This document shows positions 56,311-64,000 of a stretch of 64,000 nucleotides of DNA, piece by piece. A program made the position numbers and the translations under genes. The DNA is from Metabacillus rhizolycopersici (lineage in GTDB: Bacteria; Bacillota; Bacilli; Bacillales; Bacillaceae): contig NZ_JAIQUM010000012.1 of NCBI RefSeq assembly GCF_020075705.1, forward strand, positions 1 through 64,000, read 5' to 3'. The notes beneath the pieces are model-generated. The model had not been told where the DNA came from, did no database searches, and worked only from the letters and a program-made list of their open reading frames with translations. How positions within the stretch are numbered: the stretch's first letter is position 1; each line of letters starts with the position of its first letter.

Positions 56311-57426
56311 TTATTTTCCCTTTCCTACGACGAAGTTCCATAGTTCCTCATACACTCCTGCACTATGCAGGGTTCTCAGAACAACTAAAGCTACTGGTCC
56401 AGCAGCAAGACCTAAAAATCCTAATAATTTGTACCCGATAAATAGAGAGATTAATGTGGCGAGTGGATCTAGACCAATGCTTTCCGATAGTACTTTTGGT
56501 TCCATAACTTGACGTTGAATTAAAACGATGAGATAAAGTACACCAAGCCCAATGGCAAGAGGGAGACTGTCACTAAACGCTAAGTAAATAATCCAGGGAA
56601 CAAACACCAATCCAGTACCTATATAGGGAAGAATATCAACTAATCCAATTAACAGCGCAATCGTGATAGCGTAATCTACTCGAAGAATAAGTAATCCAAT
56701 CAATACGATTGTGGTAGTAATAGAGATAAGCGTTGCTTGCGCACGGATAAACCCCAAAAGAGCCTTTTTTAATTCTTCAGAAATTGTTTGACCACTCGTT
56801 CTTACTTTTTGAGGGAGTATGGTTTTTAGTGTAACTTTAAATTTATACCAATCCTTGCTAATGAAAAAAGTGGCTAGCAATGAAAAAATAATGACGGTTG
56901 CTGTATTAGGAAGCCAACTAAAGATTACTGGGATATTTTCTAAAAATTTCTTAATGAAATCTCCAACACTGAAGGCAATTTGTTCACCGATATTTTGTAT
57001 GTTTACAATAATTGATTGCTGTTGATTTGATTCAAGAGTATTGAAAAGATAAGTTAGCTGACTATACATCGGCATTATCTTATTTACAAAAAAATCTTCA
57101 ATATACATAGCCAACAAGTTTAAATGGCCAGGCACTACTTTTGCTAAATAGGTGGTGCCTGTTACAATTTCTGCAACTAAAAGAATAAGGATACCAGAAA
57201 TTAAGCTAATTAATAGGAAAATTGCGAACATGACTGCAAAACTTCTAGGGAGTCTGGCCTTTTTTTCCATGAAGTTGACTAAAGGATTTATTAATAGTGC
57301 GATAAAGATAGCGATGATGAATGGGTAGGTCAATGAAAAAAGGTAGTAAATAACAAAAACACTTAGGGTAATGAGGACGAAAATTAATATTAATCTTAAT
57401 ACGCTATATAAGTAATTCAAGCTCAA
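56311..57426 (-). CDS. ytvI: YtvI, AI-2E/PerM-family membrane transporter
   Basis: 371 residues from a TTG at 57426, 8 bases after GGGAGG. The longer frame to an ATG at 57462 has no ribosome binding site and contains this one. At least seven membrane segments, with the family signature GLVDILPYIGTGLVFVPW near residue 265 and PKVLSESIGLDPLATLISLF near 312. Members of the family export small molecules or ions; the substrate here is unknown. It converges on fxsA and diverges from ytwI, as in B. subtilis. Confidence 0.9.
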   Translation of the reverse strand: MSLNYLYSVLRLILIFVLITLSVFVIYYLFSLTYPFIIAIFIALLINPLVNFMEKKARLPRSFAVMFAIFLLISLISGILILLVAEIVTGTTYLAKVVPGHLNLLAMYIEDFFVNKIMPMYSQLTYLFNTLESNQQQSIIVNIQNIGEQIAFSVGDFIKKFLENIPVIFSWLPNTATVIIFSLLATFFISKDWYKFKVTLKTILPQKVRTSGQTISEELKKALLGFIRAQATLISITTTIVLIGLLILRVDYAITIALLIGLVDILPYIGTGLVFVPWIIYLAFSDSLPLAIGLGVLYLIVLIQRQVMEPKVLSESIGLDPLATLISLFIGYKLLGFLGLAAGPVALVVLRTLHSAGVYEELWNFVVGKGK

Positions 57427-57567
57427 CTTGATTTCCTCCCGAAGTTCCTCGTTATATAGCATGTTTATTAAAGGTAAAGCTTGTTTATGTAAGAAAACTT
57501 CTCTTAATTGGAATTATAACGATAAAGTCAGTGGAAAAAAGTAGTGGTAGAATTGGAGGTATACATC

Positions 57568-58032
57568 ATGTTTAGTCAACCGATGTTATTTTTAGTAATA
57601 TTGTTAGGAATAGGATTGCTTGCAAAAAATCAATCATTAATCATTGCTGTAGCATGTTTAATTATCATCAAACTAATCGGGATGGAATCAAAGATATTAC
57701 CAACAATTGGATCGAAGGGGATTAATTGGGGGGTAACCATTATCACAATAGCAGTCCTCGTTCCAATTGCAACAGGCGATATTGGATTTAAACAACTTAT
57801 AGATGCAGTAAAATCTACATATGCTTGGATCGCATTGGGTGCAGGTATTGCAGTTGCCATAATCGCAAAAAACGGATTGATTCTTTTAACAGAAGATCCC
57901 CACATTACGACAGCGCTTGTTTTTGGAACAATTTTGGCAGTGGCTTTGTTTAATGGAGTTGCGGTTGGTCCCTTGATTGGTGCGGGTATTGCTTATTTAG
58001 CAATGCAGATTGTTAAGCTCTTCAGCTCTTAA
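57568..58032 (+). CDS. ytwI: YtwI, DUF441 membrane protein
   Basis: 154 residues from the ATG at 57568, 8 bases after GGAGG; the same length as B. subtilis YtwI. Four or five hydrophobic segments (about 5-17, 22-42, 55-73, 86-104, 113-150) with GINWGVTIITIAVLVPIATG and the glycine-rich end GVAVGPLIGAGIAYLA. DUF441 family, function unknown. Position before citZ is conserved. Confidence 0.9.
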   Translation: MFSQPMLFLVILLGIGLLAKNQSLIIAVACLIIIKLIGMESKILPTIGSKGINWGVTIITIAVLVPIATGDIGFKQLIDAVKSTYAWIALGAGIAVAIIAKNGLILLTEDPHITTALVFGTILAVALFNGVAVGPLIGAGIAYLAMQIVKLFSS

Positions 58033-58796
58033 TTTTGTCGTAAAAGAGTTAGGTGGGCACTATTAGGATGACTTTGCGAAGGCGGTCAGTTCTATCCCTG
58101 TTGTTTCTGTAATATATCAGTAGTAAGGCTTGAGAATCATTTGGTTTACGTATTGATTTAGCCTAATTTACTTTGCATAAGAAGAAAAGATTACGTAAGC
58201 AGAAATGTACACTAATATAACAATTTTATGATAAGATATTAATAATACGATAGAGTGAAGCGATAAAACTCCTAAAAAAAAGTTTTTCTAACAAATTTTT
58301 GATGTGGAATGAAGTATTTTCATTTCCAAAAGTCTGAAAATTGTTTATAATGGGATTAGGTCCATTACTCCAACCTGTATTTTGGAAATATCAACTTAAG
58401 TCCTTATGGCAGAGCCTTAGCTTTTCTTTCCCTATCATTCACAGAATATCAATTCCGTGAATGATAGGGGAAAATGTCAGTATGAAAATAAAACCGTTTT
58501 ATTATTTTAAAACCTAGAAATGTAAGCATTTACTTTATTGAGGTGCTTACATATGAGCAAGCGCTCAATCAACTAAAAGTTTAAATGAAAGAGCATAGAA
58601 ATACATACACTTATAAATAAATTCAGAATATTTTGTGTGATTTGCTCGATTAAAAAATATCTAATTCCACAGATATCTTTGTATACATATATAGACTAAA
58701 TGGAAAAATGTGTGTTGCACAAATTTTTTGTGGTTGATATTATTAGACTTTTAAGATGATTCTAATGGGGAATAAAAGGTAAAGGAGAGGATTTAT
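58033..58796 (+). promoter_or_regulatory. Long intergenic region upstream of citZ
   Basis: 764 bases without a gene. It holds TATAAT at 58346-58351 with no clear -35, a perfect 13-bp hairpin (58430-58442 with 58457-58469) without a T tract, a CcpC-type dyad at 58488-58502, the inverted repeat GTAAGCA/TGCTTAC (58522-58528 and 58544-58550), and TGAGC/GCTCA (58554-58567). The citZ promoter must lie within it but was not placed with confidence. Confidence 0.45.
58488..58502 (+). promoter_or_regulatory. Candidate CcpC box
   Basis: ATAAAACCGTTTTAT fits the CcpC dyad ATAA-N7-TTAT exactly. CcpC represses citZ and citB in B. subtilis when citrate is low. The site is about 295 bases before citZ, farther than usual, and the downstream half-site was not identified. 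Confidence 0.45.
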
Positions 58797-59915
58797 ATGA
58801 CATCCACAAGCGGTCTTGAAGGAATCGTCGCTACTACTTCAGCTGTCAGTTCAATTATTGATGACACATTAACATATGCAGGCTATAACATTGATGACTT
58901 AGCAGAAAACGCAAGTTTTGAAGAAGTGGTATATTTACTATGGCACCAAAAGCTTCCAAATGTAGATCAGCTAAATGAAATTAAGAAGCAACTTGCGGAA
59001 AATGCAAAAATTCCACAGCAAGTCATCGACCACTTCAAAACATATCCTATCAATAATGTGCATCCAATGGCGGCTCTGCGCACAGCTGTTTCATTACTTG
59101 GCTTATTTGATGATGAAGCAGATGTGATGGATACAGAAGCAAATTATAGAAAAGCAATCCGTCTGCAAGCACAGCTTCCAACAGTCGTATCAACATTTGC
59201 ACGTATCCGCAAAGGACTTGATCCAGTCGAACCTAGAACAGACTTATCTATGGCAGCTAACTTCCTATTTACATTAACTGCTCAAGAACCAAATGAAGTT
59301 GCAGTTGAGGCCATGAATAAAGCTCTAGTCTTACATGCTGATCATGAATTAAATGCGTCAACTTTTACTGCACGCGTATGTGTTGCAACTCTTTCTGATG
59401 TTTATTCAGGGATTACAGCAGCAATTGGTGCGTTAAAAGGTCCTTTACATGGCGGAGCAAATGAAGCTGTCATGAAAATGCTTACTGAAATTGGAAAAGT
59501 AGAGAATGCAGAAAGCTACATTAACGAAAAGTTAAATAACAAAGAAAAAATTATGGGCTTTGGCCATCGAGTCTATCGTCAAGGTGATCCACGGGCGAAA
59601 CACTTGAAGGAAATGTCTGAAAAGCTTTCAAAAATTACAGGTGAGTCTAAATGGTATGAAATATCAACGAAAGTGGAAGAACTTGTAACAGCTCAAAAAC
59701 CACTTCCACCTAATGTTGATTTCTATTCAGCATCTATGTATCACAGCTTAGGAATTGATCATGACTTGTTCACACCAATTTTTGCTGTTAGTCGCGTTTC
59801 AGGTTGGTTAGCTCATATTTTAGAACAATATGATAACAACCGCTTAATTCGCCCGCGTGCTGAATACGTAGGACCTGACAAACAAATATATATACCACTA
59901 GAATTACGAGGCTAA
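58797..59915 (+). CDS. citZ: Citrate synthase
   Basis: 372 residues, the B. subtilis CitZ size. Catalytic residues are visible in GPLHGGANEAV near 219, MGFGHRVYRQGDPRA near 258 and PPNVDFYSASMY near 305. It condenses acetyl-CoA and oxaloacetate. AAAGGAGAGG precedes the ATG. First gene of a citZ-icd-mdh cluster; the wide spacing and internal promoter signs suggest that icd and mdh are also expressed on their own. Confidence 0.96.
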   Translation: MTSTSGLEGIVATTSAVSSIIDDTLTYAGYNIDDLAENASFEEVVYLLWHQKLPNVDQLNEIKKQLAENAKIPQQVIDHFKTYPINNVHPMAALRTAVSLLGLFDDEADVMDTEANYRKAIRLQAQLPTVVSTFARIRKGLDPVEPRTDLSMAANFLFTLTAQEPNEVAVEAMNKALVLHADHELNASTFTARVCVATLSDVYSGITAAIGALKGPLHGGANEAVMKMLTEIGKVENAESYINEKLNNKEKIMGFGHRVYRQGDPRAKHLKEMSEKLSKITGESKWYEISTKVEELVTAQKPLPPNVDFYSASMYHSLGIDHDLFTPIFAVSRVSGWLAHILEQYDNNRLIRPRAEYVGPDKQIYIPLELRG

Positions 59916-59967
59916 TATTACTTCGTATGGAAATGGTATAACTAGCTTCTGAATATCCATATTATGT

Positions 59968-59996
59968 AATCCTCCCTGTTAGATCAGGGGAGGGTT
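59968..59996 (+). other. Stem-loop between citZ and icd
   Basis: AATCCTCCC with GGGAGGGTT and a short loop, one G-T pair. It has no T tract, so it may act as a weak attenuator or an mRNA-stabilising end and not a full terminator. Confidence 0.55.
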
Positions 59997-60049
59997 GCTG
60001 TGTAGAGTCACTCCTTTTTCATAAAAAAAATGTAAAAGGCTATGATAAT

Positions 60050-60078
60050 CTGCAAAAATGTTCAAAATCTATTATAAT
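60050..60078 (+). promoter_or_regulatory. Possible icd promoter
   Basis: TATAAT at 60073-60078 with a weak CTGCAA 17 bases upstream. It is followed by a small TATCTAT/ATAGATA hairpin (60091-60111) before the icd ribosome binding site. Confidence 0.45.
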
Positions 60079-60141
60079 TAATCATGTAATTATCTATTAT
60101 AAAAATAGATAAAGATGATACATAATCTGGGAGGTTTTCTT

Positions 60142-61413
60142 GTGACACAAGGTGAAAAAATTACAGTTGCTAATGGAGTATTAAATGTACCAAATAATCC
60201 AGTTATCCCATTTATTGAAGGAGACGGAATTGGTCCAGATATTTGGGCATCAGCATCACGAGTTTTAGAAGCTGCTGTTGAAAAGGCGTACGACGGTGAG
60301 AAAAGCATTGTTTGGAAAGAAGTTTTAGCGGGTGAAAAAGCCTTCAATCAAACAGGTGAGTGGCTACCAAAAGAAACATTAGACGTAATTAATGAATATT
60401 TAATTGCGATCAAAGGGCCTTTAACAACACCAATCGGTGGAGGGATTCGTTCTCTAAACGTGGCACTTCGTCAAGAATTGGATCTATTTACATGCTTACG
60501 CCCTGTTCGTTATTTCCAAGGTGTACCTTCACCAGTTAAGCGTCCAGAAGACACGGATATGGTTATCTTCCGTGAAAACACTGAAGATATTTATGCTGGT
60601 ATTGAGTATGCGCAAGGTTCTGAAGAAGTAGAAAAATTAATCAACTTCTTGAAAAATGAATTAGGTGTTAATAAAATCCGTTTCCCAGAGACATCTGGAC
60701 TTGGTATCAAACCAGTTTCCCAAGAAGGGACAAGCCGACTTGTAAGAGCTGCAATCAATTATGCAATCGAGCATGGACGTAAGTCAGTAACACTTGTTCA
60801 TAAAGGAAATATCATGAAATTTACTGAAGGGGCCTTCAAAAATTGGGGTTATGAGCTAGCGGAAAAAGAATTCGGTGATAAAGTGTTTACTTGGGCAGAA
60901 TTCGATCGTATTGTTGAAAAAGACGGTAAAGACGCTGCAAACAAAGCACAAGCTGATGCGGAAGCAGCTGGTAAAATTATTGTAAAAGATTCAATTGCTG
61001 ATATCTTCTTACAACAAATCTTAACACGACCTCGTGAGTTTGATGTTGTAGCAACAATGAATTTAAACGGTGATTACATTTCTGATGCACTTGCTGCACA
61101 GGTTGGTGGAATTGGTATTGCACCTGGAGCGAATATCAACTATGAGACAGGACATGCCATCTTTGAAGCTACTCATGGAACAGCACCAAAATATGCTGGT
61201 CTTGACAAAGTAAATCCATCTTCAGTTATTCTTTCTGGTGTACTTATGCTTGAACATTTAGGATGGAATGAAGCAGCAGAATTAGTTATGAATTCAATTG
61301 AAAAAACAATTGCTTCGAAGGTTGTAACATACGACTTTGCCCGTTTGATGGAAGGGGCAACTGAAGTAAAATGCTCTGAATTCGGTGATGAACTTATTAA
61401 AAACATGAGTTAA
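60142..61413 (+). CDS. icd: Isocitrate dehydrogenase (NADP)
   Basis: 423 residues from GTG at 60142, 7 bases after GGGAGG; the ATG at 60115 is upstream of that site. 423 is the exact B. subtilis Icd length. Motifs: [18 protein letters not shown] with the substrate serine near 104, [14 protein letters not shown] near 151, and the C-terminal [19 protein letters not shown] near 302 with Mg ligands. It oxidises isocitrate to 2-oxoglutarate. Downstream of citZ and upstream of mdh. Confidence 0.97.
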   Translation: MTQGEKITVANGVLNVPNNPVIPFIEGDGIGPDIWASASRVLEAAVEKAYDGEKSIVWKEVLAGEKAFNQTGEWLPKETLDVINEYLIAIKGPLTTPIGGGIRSLNVALRQELDLFTCLRPVRYFQGVPSPVKRPEDTDMVIFRENTEDIYAGIEYAQGSEEVEKLINFLKNELGVNKIRFPETSGLGIKPVSQEGTSRLVRAAINYAIEHGRKSVTLVHKGNIMKFTEGAFKNWGYELAEKEFGDKVFTWAEFDRIVEKDGKDAANKAQADAEAAGKIIVKDSIADIFLQQILTRPREFDVVATMNLNGDYISDALAAQVGGIGIAPGANINYETGHAIFEATHGTAPKYAGLDKVNPSSVILSGVLMLEHLGWNEAAELVMNSIEKTIASKVVTYDFARLMEGATEVKCSEFGDELIKNMS

Positions 61414-61436
61414 TTAGAAGAGCATAAGTTTTTTAG

Positions 61437-61477
61437 CAATCATGCCGTTTCCTCCTTATTAGGAAACGGCATGATTG
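61437..61477. other. Perfect 17-bp stem-loop between icd and mdh
   Basis: CAATCATGCCGTTTCCT pairs with AGGAAACGGCATGATTG around a 7-base loop. No T tract follows on either strand. The rest of the 351-base gap holds a second small hairpin (AAGC-T-CTCTT with AAGAG-T-GCTT, 61681-61705) and no gene. Confidence 0.7.
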
Positions 61478-61764
61478 TATAAGACGTTAAATGTGGTGTT
61501 AATCGACTGGATTGCGTTTGCCTGTACGTGCTTCGAGAGTAGTTGTTGCAGCTAGAAAAGAAATCTAAGGATATAAAACGTAAACTTTCTTCTTAGGATT
61601 CAAAACCTATAATCTTTATCAATTACAGTTTTTTAGCTAGTTGAATGGGAGTGTCTGTTCCTTTTAGTGAAAGCTATCACAAGCTCTCTTTTAAAAAGAG
61701 TGCTTGCGGCTTTGAATTGGAACTGATTTTCTTCTCCAAACCTACAATTAAGGGGATGTTATCT

Positions 61765-62703
61765 ATGGCAATTAAGCGTAAAAAAGTATCTGTTATTGGC
61801 AGTGGTTTTACAGGAGCAACAACGGCGTTTCTATTAGCTCAAAAAGAACTTTCAGATGTAGTACTAGTTGATATTCCACAAATGGAAAACTCTACAAAAG
61901 GAAAAGCTTTAGATATGTTAGAAGCAAGTCCTGTTCAAGGGTTTGATGCGAATATTACGGGTACATCAAACTATGAAGATACAGTGAATTCTGATATCGT
62001 TGTTATTACAGCAGGTATTGCAAGGAAGCCTGGTATGAGCCGTGATGATCTCGTATCAACAAATGCAGCTATTATGAAAAGTGTAACACAAGAAATAGTA
62101 AAATATTCACCTGAATGTACAATCATCGTTCTAACAAACCCTGTTGATGCAATGACATACACTGTATTTAAAGAGTCGGGGTTCCCTAAACATCGTGTAA
62201 TTGGACAATCAGGAGTTCTTGATACAGCACGTTTCCGTACGTTTGTTGCTCAAGAATTAAATCTTTCTGTTAAAGATGTGACAGGCTTTGTATTAGGCGG
62301 CCATGGTGATGATATGGTACCTCTAGTGCGATATTCATATGCAGGTGGAATTCCATTAGAAACCTTAATTCCGAAGGATCGACTAGATGCAATTGTTGAA
62401 AGAACACGCAAAGGTGGCGGAGAAATCGTTAACTTGCTTGGAAATGGAAGTGCATACTATGCACCTGCTGCATCACTAGTAGAGATGGTTGAGGCGATTC
62501 TTAAAGATCAACGACGTGTTATTCCATCAATCGTATATTTAGAAGGTGAGTATGGTTTTGACGGTATCTATTTAGGTGTTCCTACAGTTCTTGGCGGTAA
62601 TGGTTTGGAGCAGATTATTGAGCTTGAATTAACAGATGATGAAAAATCAGCACTTCAAAAATCAGCAGATTCAGTTAAAAATGTGATGAAGGTATTAGCA
62701 TAA
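61765..62703 (+). CDS. mdh: Malate dehydrogenase
   Basis: 312 residues from the ATG at 61765, 8 bases after AAGGGGA; the 40-codon extension to 61645 is not used. LDH-like malate dehydrogenase: NAD loop [13 protein letters not shown] near 11, the arginine pair in [10 protein letters not shown] near 86, NPVDAMTY near 124 and the catalytic His in [10 protein letters not shown] near 179. It oxidises malate to oxaloacetate and completes the citZ-icd-mdh TCA cluster. Confidence 0.97.
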   Translation: MAIKRKKVSVIGSGFTGATTAFLLAQKELSDVVLVDIPQMENSTKGKALDMLEASPVQGFDANITGTSNYEDTVNSDIVVITAGIARKPGMSRDDLVSTNAAIMKSVTQEIVKYSPECTIIVLTNPVDAMTYTVFKESGFPKHRVIGQSGVLDTARFRTFVAQELNLSVKDVTGFVLGGHGDDMVPLVRYSYAGGIPLETLIPKDRLDAIVERTRKGGGEIVNLLGNGSAYYAPAASLVEMVEAILKDQRRVIPSIVYLEGEYGFDGIYLGVPTVLGGNGLEQIIELELTDDEKSALQKSADSVKNVMKVLA

Positions 62704-62736
62704 GAAGAACGCCCTAAGCGTTTAGGTGAAAGATAG

Positions 62737-62776
62737 AAAAAAGGAAAGTTGGGGGAAACCTCAATTTTCTTTTTTA
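62737..62776 (+). terminator. mdh terminator
   Basis: AAAAAAGGAAAGTTGGGG with CCTCAATTTTCTTTTTT, two G-T pairs, ending in T6. The next repeat copy starts within three bases. Confidence 0.8.
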
Positions 62777-62778
62777 TC

Positions 62779-63006
62779 GTTTAGAAAACTATAAAAATCT
62801 TGAACTGTGGATAAGTGCACGACATCCAGCGCAAGCGTCCGGCCCCGAAGCACAAGGACGTGCAAGTGCAGTCAATGCGACAGGACGTAGCGTTCTTGAC
62901 TGCCTTTTGGGTCTAAGTCAATCAGGAATTGAAGGTAAAAAACACCTTCAATTCCTGATTGACTTATTTGTACGAGGCTGATCAAGGCGCTTGCGCTTTT
63001 GTTCTT
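62779..63006 (+). repeat. Dispersed palindromic repeat, copy K (type I, with extra insert)
   Basis: Type I head with TGTGGATAA at 62806-62814. After GGCCCC an extra segment of about 60 bases (62846-62907) appears, itself carrying GCAGTCAA and TTGACTGC as inverted repeats. Then comes a perfect 23-bp hairpin (62914-62936 with 62944-62966) and the tail GCGCTTGCGCTTTTGTTCTTA. Confidence 0.9.
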
Positions 63007-63040
63007 AAAAATTCCTTCAAATAAATAAGGTGGTGCGAAG

Positions 63041-63517
63041 ATGCTTCTTGATAAAAAGCGAAAGCCTGGCAGGCATATTGAAGAAATTACTGTTGGAGAA
63101 AAATTATCATTAACTGAAAAAATTGAGGATAAAGATTTATTACTTTATCTTGGACTAACAAACGACGCCAATCCTCTTTATATCCAACATGATTATGCAT
63201 CTCAAACTCCATATGAAAAACCGCTTGTTCCAAGTTTATTGTTAACCGGAATTATTACTTCTGCCGTTTCGAAATATTTACCGGGCCCTGGAAGTCATAT
63301 TGTTAAACAAAACTTGACATTCGTTAAGCCATTATATCATTATAGTATTGTACAATTCTTATTTGAAGTTAGTGAAATAAATATTTCAGAAAATAAAATT
63401 GTGGTCGATGTACAAGCAGTTAATGTAGAAGAGGAAGTTGTTTTGGAAGGAAATATTACTGTATGTCCACCTAGTACAATGAACCTATTGGAAGATAAAG
63501 AATTAGATAACTTTTAA
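63041..63517 (+). CDS. MaoC-like hotdog-fold dehydratase
   Basis: 158 residues. The hydratase-2 motif appears as TNDANPLYIQHDYA near residue 45, with GRHIEEITVGEKLSLTEKI before it and VKQNLTFVKPLY near 98. Members hydrate enoyl-CoA or dehydrate 3-hydroxyacyl groups; the substrate is unknown. AAGGTGG precedes the ATG. The gene is not part of the B. subtilis locus, where mdh is followed by phoP. It is bracketed by two same-direction repeat copies and has its own terminator, so it forms a separate unit. Confidence 0.85.
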   Translation: MLLDKKRKPGRHIEEITVGEKLSLTEKIEDKDLLLYLGLTNDANPLYIQHDYASQTPYEKPLVPSLLLTGIITSAVSKYLPGPGSHIVKQNLTFVKPLYHYSIVQFLFEVSEINISENKIVVDVQAVNVEEEVVLEGNITVCPPSTMNLLEDKELDNF

Positions 63518-63556
63518 TCAATACCTAACTTTTCAACAGGTAATATTATTTTCGAG

Positions 63557-63582
63557 CTGACTCAATTTGAGCCAGTTTTTTA
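63557..63582 (+). terminator. Terminator of the MaoC-like gene
   Basis: CTGACTCA with TGAGCCAG (one mismatch) and six T residues; repeat copy L follows immediately. Confidence 0.75.
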
Positions 63583-63584
63583 TT

Positions 63585-63744
63585 GTATAGGAAATTATAA
63601 AATTCATGTACTGTGGATAAGCGCGCGACATTCAGTGCAAGCGTCCGGCCCCTTGGGGTTATAAGCCACGCATGAATTGGTCTTCTATTCATGCGTGGCT
63701 TATGCCTGCCTTAGGCTGATCAAGGCGCTTCCGCTTTTGTGCTA
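63585..63744 (+). repeat. Dispersed palindromic repeat, copy L (type I)
   Basis: Head TATAGGAAATTATAAAATTC..., TGTGGATAA at 63612-63620, GCAAGCGTCCGGCCCC, a perfect 17-bp hairpin (ATAAGCCACGCATGAAT with its complement), CTTAGGCTGATCAAGG and GCGCTTCCGCTTTTGTGCT. Confidence 0.9.
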
Positions 63745-63901
63745 TTATTCAGAAATTTCTCTTTTTGGAAGTTCCCCAAAGAATAAAGAGAATTGGAGAA
63801 CTTCTAGGAAGCACCGAATAAATTAAATAATACCTACATAAACAAGTATTTTTCACTTATAACTATAATTGCGGGTTATTAAGAAGGATAAATGAGGAGA
63901 A

Positions 63902-63998
63902 ACTGCCAGTAAAAGTCCGATTAAGTTCAACTAACCTTTCGTGGGGAAAAATCCCCCCACGAAAGGAAGTTTCACTATGCCCCACTTAAACTGGCAGT
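63902..63998. mobile_element. MITE-like 97-bp inverted-repeat element
   Basis: Terminal inverted repeats begin ACTGCCAGT at both ends. The first 33 or so bases are similar (left ACTGCCAGTAAAAGTCCGAT, right ACTGCCAGTTTAAGTGGGGC read inward). A perfect 12-bp core stem CCTTTCGTGGGG/CCCCACGAAAGG lies at the centre. It has no coding capacity. Target-site duplication cannot be judged because the window ends two bases later. 63745-63901 before it holds nothing else recognised. Confidence 0.55.
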
Positions 63999-64000
63999 AA

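Noticed and set aside
56066..56341. Minus-strand open frame of 91 codons between fxsA and ytvI
   Set aside because: It overlaps the ends of both real genes, lacks a ribosome binding site and matches no family.
61645..61764. 40-residue N-terminal extension of malate dehydrogenase
   Set aside because: AAGGGGA with ideal spacing precedes the ATG at 61765, and the 312-residue product matches the family length.

Overview
The window is a chromosomal segment of a low-GC, endospore-forming member of the Bacillaceae. The evidence is an alpha/beta-type SASP gene behind a sigma-G-like promoter, the sporulation genes ytfJ, ytrH and ytrI, AGGAGG-type ribosome binding sites before almost every gene, frequent TTG and GTG starts, U-tract hairpin terminators, a tyrosine T-box, and gene order that follows the Bacillus subtilis acu-rpsD-ezrA-thiI-ytxK-ackA-argGH-dnaE-accDA-pfkA-pyk-citZ-icd-mdh region almost gene for gene. 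Species cannot be fixed from the sequence alone. Many published-style longest ORFs start too early here; starts below were chosen from the Shine-Dalgarno sequence.

Layout. 0.2-4.7 kb: the acuABC operon diverges from acsA (acetate activation and its acetylation switch). 4.9-7.6 kb: a class A penicillin-binding protein. 7.7-9.5 kb: T-box and tyrS. 9.7-14.7 kb: an unknown membrane protein, autoregulated rpsD, the diguanylate cyclase dgcP (ytrP) and refZ. 14.7-20.6 kb: hisJ, ezrA, and the nifZ-thiI pair for tRNA 4-thiouridine. 20.7-29.7 kb: a SASP gene, ytcI, ytcJ, NAD kinase, sppA, yteJ, a broken small gene, ytfI, ytfJ, tpx. 30-34.2 kb: ytxK, ackA, an EcsC-family gene, moaB. 34.5-37.6 kb: argG-argH plus a small gene behind a hairpin that masks its ribosome binding site. 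37.8-44.6 kb: ald, ytkL, a small membrane protein, ytoI, ytpI, nrnA, ytrH-ytrI. 44.9-55.4 kb: dnaE, ytsJ, accD-accA, pfkA, pyk. 55.7-63.5 kb: fxsA, ytvI, ytwI, citZ, icd, mdh and a MaoC-like hydratase gene.

Functionally the window is central carbon metabolism at the pyruvate/acetyl-CoA node: PfkA and Pyk make pyruvate, YtsJ makes it from malate, AccDA commits acetyl-CoA to lipid, AckA and AcsA release and reclaim acetate, and CitZ-Icd-Mdh form one TCA arm. Interleaved are division (EzrA, RefZ), translation (TyrS, RpsD, ThiI), replication (DnaE) and sporulation genes.

The most unusual content is non-coding. About a dozen copies of one dispersed palindromic repeat occupy intergenic gaps. Its long hairpin changes sequence from copy to copy while both arms change together; several copies begin within a few bases of a transcription terminator; one subtype carries an exact DnaA-box 9-mer; and head and tail subtypes are linked. 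A separate 97-bp inverted-repeat element lies at the right edge. I saw no tRNA or rRNA genes, CRISPR array, prophage or transposase gene.
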